From Ignavibacteriales bacterium (GTDB taxonomy: Bacteria > Bacteroidota > Ignavibacteria > Ignavibacteriales > Ignavibacteriaceae), in contig DPRR01000044.1 of assembly GCA_003538625.1 (NCBI GenBank), positions 1 through 10,104 on the forward strand: a DNA stretch of 10,104 bases, given 5' to 3'. Below are positions 5,373 through 10,104 of this stretch, piece after piece (within the stretch, counting starts at the first letter, position 1; each line of letters starts with the position of its first letter). The notes below the pieces were generated by a model. That model had not been told where the DNA came from and did no database searches. It saw only the letters and a program-made list of their open reading frames with translations. A program made the position numbers and the translations under genes.

Positions 5373-6271
5373 AAGTAGGTTTTAAAAATATATTAGAAGT
5401 TGCGAAAACATCTTTTAAGACGTGGATTGCTAAAGATCCATTTCGTGAAAGTGCAGCAATCGCATACTATGCTATTTTTTCATTACCCGGATTGCTGGTT
5501 GTAATTGTGACACTTGCCGGATATATTTTTGGACGTGATGCAGTGAATGATCATTTAGCAGTACAGATTACAAATACTTTGGGCTCAGATACTGCTGAGG
5601 AAATTCAGAGCATGATTGTAAAAGCGAGTGAAATTCAAAATTCGATTTGGGCAGCTATAATTGGAGGAATTACAATTTTTATTGGTGCAACAGGCGTGTT
5701 TGCCCAATTTCAAAAATCCTTAAATACTATTTGGGAAGTAAAAACAGACGAATCAAAAAGCGGCATCTGGCAAATAATTAGGGTGCGATTATTTTCGTTC
5801 GGACTGATAATTTCTATTGCTTTTATATTAATTGTTTCGCTTACAATTTCTACATTGCTTTCGATGTTCGGAGATTGGTTATCGAGTCATTTTTCCGAGT
5901 CACTTCTAATTGTGCTGCAGATAATTAATTTCATTATATCCTTCGTTATTCTTGCACTACTGTTCGCGCTTATGTTTAAATATTTTCCGGATGCAAAAGT
6001 TAAATGGCGTCATGTTTGGTTCGGCTCGTTTGTTACTGCTTTCCTATTTGAGATTGGAAAATTTGGTTTAGGAATATATTTCGGACAAGCAGATCCGGGC
6101 ACTGGATATGGCGCAGCAGGATCGGTGATATTAATTTTACTTTGGGTTTCTTATTCGTCAATGATAGTTTTATACGGCGCGGAGTTTACTCACGCTTATG
6201 CAAAAATGTTATCCGGTAATGTGCCGCCTTCGGATATTGCTAAAAAGGAACTCCCATGTAAGTTAAACTAG
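5369..6271 (+). CDS. YihY/BrkB family inner-membrane protein
   Basis: This 300-residue integral membrane protein has six predicted helices at about residues 29-53, 92-114, 139-167, 178-204, 214-238 and 248-275. Family signatures are present: ESAAIAYYAIFSLPGLL in helix 1, GATGVFAQFQKSLNTIWEV after helix 2, FKYFPDAKVKWRHVWFGS between helices 4 and 5, and GYGAAGSVILILLWVSYSSM with LYGAEFTHAYA in helix 6. YihY/BrkB proteins were once called ribonuclease BN by mistake; they are now regarded as membrane proteins, possibly transporters, with recent links to AsmA-like proteins in lipid movement. The start ATG overlaps the stop of the DUF748 gene (ATGA), which implies coupled translation and joint function. 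Confidence 0.92.
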   Translation: MKVGFKNILEVAKTSFKTWIAKDPFRESAAIAYYAIFSLPGLLVVIVTLAGYIFGRDAVNDHLAVQITNTLGSDTAEEIQSMIVKASEIQNSIWAAIIGGITIFIGATGVFAQFQKSLNTIWEVKTDESKSGIWQIIRVRLFSFGLIISIAFILIVSLTISTLLSMFGDWLSSHFSESLLIVLQIINFIISFVILALLFALMFKYFPDAKVKWRHVWFGSFVTAFLFEIGKFGLGIYFGQADPGTGYGAAGSVILILLWVSYSSMIVLYGAEFTHAYAKMLSGNVPPSDIAKKELPCKLN

Positions 6272-6423
6272 TTTGTAAGAAGTTAAAATTTGGATTAAAA
6301 GAATAGTTAAAGTATTGAACACGGCTTGTAATTCTCAAATGATTGCTGAAATAATTCAATACAATGTTGAAATTAAATTTTTAGTATAAAAGAACAGATA
6401 GTTTCAGAAAGTATTAAATATTA
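6272..6423. other. First part of the intergenic stretch before the outer-membrane protein
   Basis: No gene is seen. The stretch holds a copy of the CsbD-type palindrome, GCTGAAATAATTCAAT, at 6345-6360. It also holds a wider inverted repeat, TATTGAA (6313-6319) with TTCAATA (6355-6361). No convincing terminator for the YihY gene is visible. Confidence 0.4.
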
Positions 6424-6555
6424 TGTGGTTAAATAAACCACAACCTCTCTGATTTTTTTACCTCATTTTAAATCGACTATCGTCACAGTTTATATACAAA
6501 TCACGCTCTACCCCAAAACCTTAGATGCTCATAAATTGCTACTAGAGTTTAAGAG
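6424..6555 (+). repeat. Duplicated upstream region, copy 2 (candidate promoter/operator of the outer-membrane protein gene)
   Basis: This is the gapless counterpart of 54-185. Here the inverted repeat is longer: TGTGGTT (6424-6430) and AACCACA (6436-6442) with a 5-base centre. TTTATATACAAATC and the end block TAGAGTTTAAGAG are also kept. Differences concentrate in 6443-6449 and near the 3' end. The copy ends 94 bases before the outer-membrane protein start, against 40 bases for copy 1, and identity stops abruptly after 6555. Both facts fit a transferred control segment. Confidence 0.75.
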
Positions 6556-6649
6556 GATGAATTCAATTAAATATTGAAATAAAATAAACTAACAAAACGA
6601 CATTGCGAACATATGATGATTTTTATCCAAAATAAAGAAGGAGAAAGCT

Positions 6650-7204
6650 ATGCTATCTAAAGTAATGCGCTTATTTACCGGGATTATGTTGTTCTCTGTA
6701 ATTGCATATGCACAGGAGATCAGAAATCCCACTTCAATAGGTCCGCACATAGGTTGGTACAAATCTACCGATGCAGATGAAGGGAGCCTGATGTTTGGAG
6801 GTGCAATAAAAATTAAACTAACCAACGCTCTGGGTGTTGAAGGATCTGTTGATTACAGAACTGAAAATTACAGAAACAAATCTGTAATGGTTCGAAGCTG
6901 GCCGGTAATGGTGACCGGATTGTTTTATCCTGTAGAAAATATTTATGGAGCCGTCGGTGTGGGTTGGTACAATTCCGAAGTAGATTATGAAAATGATCTT
7001 GATTACCTGCCCAGTAAAAGTGAACAGGATTTCGGATGGCATTTCGGAGCAGGGATCGAAATACCATTAAGTAAAAACGTAATAATTAACGGCGATTTCA
7101 GGTATACATTTTTAGATTATAATTTTGAAGAAGTTCCAGGCTCTGATGAAATAAACAGCGATATGTTTGCAATTACTGCAGGTATTTTATTCGTAATAAA
7201 CTAA
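6650..7204 (+). CDS. Outer-membrane beta-barrel protein
   Basis: The 184-residue protein begins with a Sec signal peptide, MLSKVMRLFTGIMLFSVIAYA, with likely cleavage after AYA at residue 21. The mature part consists of alternating strands with aromatic girdles (IGPHIGWYKS, ALGVEGSVDYRTE, YGAVGVGWYNSE, FGWHFGAGIEIPL, VIINGDFRYTFLDY, FAITAGILFVI), as in small 8-stranded OmpA/OmpX-type or OprF-like barrels. Gly-x-Gly repeats and a hydrophobic last strand ending FVIN agree with this. No OmpA C-terminal peptidoglycan domain is present. AAGGAG at 6638-6643 lies 6 bases before the ATG. Control is probably shared with the lipoprotein at 226 through the duplicated upstream region. The specific function cannot be told. 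Confidence 0.85.
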   Translation: MLSKVMRLFTGIMLFSVIAYAQEIRNPTSIGPHIGWYKSTDADEGSLMFGGAIKIKLTNALGVEGSVDYRTENYRNKSVMVRSWPVMVTGLFYPVENIYGAVGVGWYNSEVDYENDLDYLPSKSEQDFGWHFGAGIEIPLSKNVIINGDFRYTFLDYNFEEVPGSDEINSDMFAITAGILFVIN

Positions 7205-7338
7205 TTAAAAATTTTAATAAAGCTGAGATGCTGTATAGAACTATATTATTTATAATAAACTTGATAAGATTGAAAACCTGAAAAATGAAATCGTATTAGA
7301 TCAGCTGTTTAATTTACTTCTTCTCCCCTTGAATATTA

Positions 7339-7391
7339 GGGCGAGAACATAAAAATGCTTGCGCTCGCTCCCAAACGTGAGCATTTATGTT
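7339..7391 (+). terminator. Hairpin with T-run, with an overlapping alternative stem
   Basis: AAATGCT (7353-7359) pairs with AGCATTT (7380-7386). The stem extends inward through two wobble pairs and CG/CG to 11 bp around a 12-base loop, and TTTTT follows at 7389-7394 after ATG. It can act as terminator for the outer-membrane protein gene 150 bases upstream. A competing stem, GGGCGAG (7339-7345) with CTCGCTC (7364-7370), would use part of the same bases. Confidence 0.5.
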
Positions 7392-7544
7392 TTTAAACTT
7401 AATCCTTCAATATCATTTTTTCTAAATTTTGATCCTTCAAAAGACAGCAGTGACCGAAAGAATCTTGATGAATTATGGGTAAAATTATCACGAGGAGGGA
7501 AATCTCTTATGGAATTAGATATATATCTTTTCAGCGAACTATAA
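7392..7544 (+). pseudogene. Fragment of a PhnB-like VOC-fold protein gene
   Basis: Reading in one frame gives FKLNPSISFFLNFDPSKDSS, then DRKNLDELWVKLSRGGKSLM and ELDIYLFSEL before TAA. This matches the second half of PhnB-like (3-demethylubiquinone methyltransferase-like) VOC proteins, where FxFNPSISFFV, LDELWxKLSxGGKxLMxL and YPFSE occur in this order. The normal continuation, a YGWxQDKYGxSWQL-type end, is missing, and so are the first ~70 residues. The frame upstream has no usable start. It is a remnant of about 50 codons, cut on the left at the hairpin 7339-7386 and on the right just before 7547. The recognition is from memory of the family, without a search. Confidence 0.65.
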
Positions 7545-7836
7545 CTGCCTAACCTCTTTAATAAGTACAAAGTCAAGAGGATATAAAAATAATGTTCAAT
7601 CCATTTGATGGATTGCTAACTAAGTTCTTTGAATTTTTGTCGTGCAACTTTACACAAATATCGATGCCGTTAATATCATAAAGGTTATGGCAACCAAACC
7701 TCTTTTGGGACTTGTCCCGTTGTATTAAACGGGATTGTTCTGATTGTTACCTCAGAACTATTCCAGATATTTTATAGGCATACGTGTAGTTACCCAATCC
7801 AGCGCAGCAATTTATGCCGAAGCTAATTAGTTAGGC
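7545..7836. other. Structured non-coding stretch between VOC fragment and transposase
   Basis: No gene is seen. The stretch begins and ends with inverted 7-base copies, GCCTAAC (7547-7553) and GTTAGGC (7830-7836). Inside are CCTCTT/AAGAGG (7553-7558 and 7575-7580), CCCGT/ACGGG (7716-7720 and 7729-7733), an overlapping GGGA/TCCC pair (7707-7718), and ACGTGTAGT (7782-7790) pairing with ACTACACGT (7847-7855) inside the transposase end. It is probably the downstream end of the IS110-type element and may encode its guide RNA. Confidence 0.45.
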
Positions 7837-8691
7837 TTAGGGGCTTACTACACGTGGCCATTGTAGAGACTTCTTATGCTGAAGTTCTACACCCTTAAAT
7901 TTGTTATTAAAGTTTGTTTTGTTCTTTAGTATATAAAAAACAATCTCAGCTATTTCTTTGGCAATGATAGTTTTTGCAATCTGCTTGTTCTTTTTTCTGA
8001 GTAATGAGTTGTGATATTTACGGATTTCAGAATAATACTGAACAGCGTGTGTGGCTGCATCGGTAAAGACAATTTTAAGATACCTGTTTCCGTCTTTAGA
8101 TGATCACTGTTTTGATTTACCAGCTGAGTTGCGAGCAGAAGGAACAAGTCTGCAGTAAGAAAAGAAGTTCTTTACATCAGCAAAACGATTTATGTCATCT
8201 GCTTCAAGAAGGATAGTAAACGCATTCATTTTACCAATGCCCGGTATCCAAAGCAGACGTTGAATATCATCGTTAGGGATAAGATAAGGATACAAAGATT
8301 TTTCAAGAGTTAACATTTGTTCTTTTAATAATGAAGCGTGAGCAGTTAGTTGATCATACTGTAACTTTGGAATACTTTGAAGTTGCTCTGGTTCAGTAAG
8401 ATTATATTTAGCAAGAACAAGAGCCATAGAGTTTGTTACTGATGTACAACGCTGAACAATTTTAAGTCTTGCTCGCAGTGCATCTCTAAGTGTTCGGTTT
8501 TCATTGGAGATCTTGTGAGCTTGCGGAATAAAGTTAAGACGAAGAAGCTGGGCAAGTATATGTGAATCAACCTTATCTGTTTTTACTTTAGCGTAAGCAA
8601 TTGCCTTAACATACTTTGCGTGAGCAAGAGTTACTACGGATTGCAAAAGATTGATGTTCTTGAATTTATGTAAGAATAATATTGGGAATTA
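7577..8691 (-). mobile_element. Remnant of an IS110-family insertion sequence
   Basis: The element comprises the broken transposase and its downstream non-coding end. The right limit is set by loss of transposase similarity near 8690, next to a TGGGAATT/AATTGCCCA hairpin (8683-8702). The left limit is not visible; it lies somewhere between the VOC fragment (7544) and about 7780, and the coordinate given is a guess. The upstream non-coding end, where IS110-group elements carry their bridge RNA, has been lost. Confidence 0.6.
7837..8691 (-). pseudogene. IS110-family transposase, N-terminally truncated and with in-frame TGA
   Basis: Reading leftwards from the stop codon at 8689-8691, the frame runs through VKTDKVDSHILAQLLRLNFI (end of the DEDD/RuvC-like domain, with the last acidic residues in TDKVD). 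It continues through a helical linker to IPGIGKMNAFTILLEADDINRF and FSYCRLVPSARNSAGKSK of the C-terminal IS110/IS116/IS902 domain. A single TGA (8104-8106) interrupts it. The same frame then continues as SSKDGNRYLKIVFTDAATHA for 88 more codons and ends QWPRVVSP at a TAA (7837-7839), a normal C-terminus for the family. About 55-70 N-terminal residues with the first catalytic Asp and Glu are gone. The element is therefore dead, by a 5' truncation near 8690 plus one nonsense change. No terminal inverted repeats are expected for this family. Confidence 0.9.
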
Positions 8692-8779
8692 GGAATTGCC
8701 CAGTAGATAAGTGAAAGGCATTCCTTATAAGTATTAGTTAGTCAATAAACAAAAGTTTTTGTAATAGGAGTGATAGTCA

Positions 8780-9367
8780 ATGAATGTTAAGAGTGTTGAA
8801 AAAAACTTTCCTATCGTCTGCGTTGGCGGTTCGGCCGGTGGTCTCGATGCCTATACCCGGTTACTTAAGTATTTACCGAATGATATGGGTGTTGCTATCG
8901 TAATTGTAAATCATCTTCGAACCGTCGCCACTATGCTTCATGAGATTCTTCCACGTTACACAAAGATGCCGGTTGAACTGATAACAGAAAAATTACTTAT
9001 CGAACCGAACCATGTGTTCATCATCCCGGAACAGCGTGATTTGCACGTTCTTGATGGAGAGTTCCGTCTAAAGCCGATCTCCAAGCCAAGGGGATGGCCC
9101 GATGTGATTACGGTTTTTCTACGTTCCTTTACACAGAACTGGGATGGGAAACTTATCGCTGTTATTGTCTCTGGTTATGATGGTGATGGGGCAGCAGCGT
9201 TGTGTGGTATAAAAGAAGTAGGGGGCATTACCATAGCACAGAAGCCCGAAACAGCTCAACAGCCTGATATGCCTGAGAGCGCAATAGCAAGCGGGTGTAT
9301 AGATTTTGTTCTTTCACCTGAAGATATCGCAAAAAAAATCATCCAAATTGCTCTCATGGTTGAATAA
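8780..9367 (+). CDS. Stand-alone CheB-type methylesterase domain protein
   Basis: This 195-residue protein consists only of the CheB catalytic domain; the response-regulator receiver domain of classical CheB is missing. The catalytic triad is visible: Ser18 in GGSAGG, His45 in VNHL and Asp136 in SGYDGDGAA. IEPNHVFIIP (75-84) and AQKPETAQQPDMPESAIASG (153-172) are further family blocks. CheB removes methyl groups from, or deamidates, chemoreceptor glutamates. No chemotaxis gene is near, so the target is unknown; such solo domains also occur beside stress and signalling genes. The base composition differs from its neighbours (32 G+C of 60 at 8821-8880, against 16 of 60 at 4261-4320), which suggests recent acquisition. 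GGAG at 8767-8770 is the ribosome binding site; the frame is intact. Confidence 0.9.
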   Translation: MNVKSVEKNFPIVCVGGSAGGLDAYTRLLKYLPNDMGVAIVIVNHLRTVATMLHEILPRYTKMPVELITEKLLIEPNHVFIIPEQRDLHVLDGEFRLKPISKPRGWPDVITVFLRSFTQNWDGKLIAVIVSGYDGDGAAALCGIKEVGGITIAQKPETAQQPDMPESAIASGCIDFVLSPEDIAKKIIQIALMVE

Positions 9368-9482
9368 ATCAATTGACGTAACCGCTTGCTGAAGTATTTA
9401 TGAAGTAAATAATTATACATGAGCAATAGATATTAGTGCATGTCCAGAGAAAAAGTAAATACATATAAAGGAGAAGATCAAT

Positions 9483-9659
9483 ATGGAAGTCAAAATAGAA
9501 AATGGAAAGCTTATCATCAGTATTGATATGCAAACACCAACACCCAGTGCATCCGGCAAAACATTAATGGTTGCAACAACACACGGTAACGTGACTACAG
9601 ATTGTGTAATTGATGGCAAACCTGTGGTAGTGGGTCTAAACGCTTATATAAAAAAATAA
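9483..9659 (+). CDS. 58-residue protein of unknown function
   Basis: The protein begins MEVKIENGKLIISIDMQTPT and has the central blocks SASGKTLMVATTHGNVTT and DGKPVVVGLNAYIKK. I recognise the pattern SASGKTLxVAxTxGN...VDGKPVxxGLNAYI from small proteins of unknown function, often in accessory DNA, but know no role. The alternating hydrophobic residues suggest a small beta-sheet protein without signal peptide or membrane segment. AAAGGAG at 9466-9472 lies 10 bases before the ATG. The stop is 6 bases before the next gene, so the two form an operon. An open frame on the opposite strand (9413-9619) is its shadow. Confidence 0.8.
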   Translation: MEVKIENGKLIISIDMQTPTPSASGKTLMVATTHGNVTTDCVIDGKPVVVGLNAYIKK

Positions 9660-9665
9660 ATATTT

Positions 9666-10104
9666 ATGGTTATAAGGTTTACAAGAAAACTTGCTAACAA
9701 GATAAAAATAAAATCTTTACCTGAATATGATGAGGGTTCTGATATTGATGAATATTATGGACATTTGTTTATAGCAGACAGAAGCCAGTATATGCTATTC
9801 ACAAATGCCTACTCATTGTATTCTGTCATTTTCCCAGGCAAAGGAATAAATGATATAAAAACATTTTATGAAACTGCTTTCCTTAATTTATCTGAAACAT
9901 TGAAGAAAGATGGATTTGAAAATATGGTTGGTCGGTTTATTACAGATAAAATTGAAATAAATGATGTTTGCAAAACCAACGATCGTGGTTTTCTAGGCTC
10001 AATGAATGATATGATTGCCCATTTCAAATTCTACTTTTCTGATTATAAAATGACTGCATCAGAAATATCAAAGAGATTGAATGAAATGCCTTACAGCTAC
10101 TTGA
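9666..10104 (+). CDS. DUF6933-type protein, 3' end outside the window
   Basis: The first 146 codons are present and open to the window edge. The sequence starts MVIRFTRKLANKIKIKSLPE, then YYGHLFIADRSQYMLFTNAYSLYSV, and later TNDRGFLGSMNDMIAHFKFY. The order of blocks (basic start, Trp/Tyr-x-x-hydrophobic strand, LFTNAxSLxSV, then KTNxRxxLGSMNDM) is the one I recall for DUF6933 proteins, whose function is unknown. No clear Shine-Dalgarno is seen; an A-run and the 6-base distance from the previous stop suggest translation by coupling to the 58-residue gene. There is no signal peptide. The composition is again AT-rich, unlike the CheB gene. Confidence 0.75.
   Translation, partial: MVIRFTRKLANKIKIKSLPEYDEGSDIDEYYGHLFIADRSQYMLFTNAYSLYSVIFPGKGINDIKTFYETAFLNLSETLKKDGFENMVGRFITDKIEINDVCKTNDRGFLGSMNDMIAHFKFYFSDYKMTASEISKRLNEMPYSYL

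Noticed and set aside
6813..7067. Overlapping - strand frames inside the outer-membrane protein gene
   Set aside because: The + strand gene has signal peptide, ribosome binding site and barrel pattern over the whole length.
7385..7576. Open frame on the - strand
   Set aside because: It is antisense to the VOC relic, has no ribosome binding site and no family pattern.
8104..8106. Use of UGA as a sense codon (for example glycine) in this organism
   Set aside because: Several genes in the window end naturally at TGA: the second CsbD gene, the 50-residue membrane protein and the DUF748 gene, the last with an ATGA overlap.
9413..9619. Open frame on the - strand with a hydrophobic protein
   Set aside because: The + strand frame at 9483-9659 has a strong Shine-Dalgarno site and a recognised conserved pattern; the - frame is its shadow.
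1..10104. CRISPR array, tRNA or rRNA genes
   Set aside because: No regularly spaced repeats, no tRNA-like cloverleaf with CCA end and no rRNA core sequences were seen on either strand.

Overview
The window is AT-rich and dense, with strong Shine-Dalgarno sites of the AAGGAG type before most genes. Nearly all genes lie on the + strand. A lipoprotein, an outer-membrane beta-barrel protein and an inner-membrane DUF748/YihY pair show a Gram-negative cell. The family mix and base composition suggest the Bacteroidota/Ignavibacteriota side of the tree. This is inference; no phylogenetic marker is present.

Positions 1-4092 hold a cluster of small stress-type genes: a coiled-coil lipoprotein (226-645), two tandem CsbD-family proteins (771-992, 1136-1357), a 50-residue Lmo0937/DUF5670 membrane protein (1535-1687), a short LuxR-type HTH protein (1831-2217), a YciE/DUF892 ferritin-like protein (2329-2904), a 67-residue protein with a CxCxxCxC cluster (3016-3219) and a YghA-type short-chain dehydrogenase (3238-4092). 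Homologues of several of these are known as general-stress proteins elsewhere, so a stress-protection island is the simplest reading. Most genes have their own leader and several are separated by hairpins, so this looks like a regulon cluster rather than one operon.

Positions 4230-6271 are a translationally coupled envelope pair, DUF748 (AsmA-like) and YihY/BrkB. After a 378-base intergenic stretch comes the outer-membrane protein (6650-7204). The region upstream of it (6424-6555) is a gapless, about 82 % identical copy of the region upstream of the lipoprotein (54-185), including a TGTGGT/ACCACA inverted repeat.

Positions 7205-8691 are decayed, mobile DNA: a fragment of a PhnB-like VOC-fold gene, several hairpins, and an IS110-family transposase on the - strand that lacks its N-terminus and carries one in-frame TGA. 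Beyond it lie a stand-alone CheB methylesterase domain of higher GC content (8780-9367), a 58-residue protein of unknown function (9483-9659) and a DUF6933-type gene that runs off the end of the window (9666-10104).

The two strongest observations are these. (1) The first ~36 residues of the LuxR-type protein align without gaps to residues 101-136 of the dehydrogenase encoded 1.4 kb downstream, so the regulator appears to be a composite gene built on a dehydrogenase fragment. (2) A long upstream control region is duplicated in front of two unrelated envelope-protein genes.
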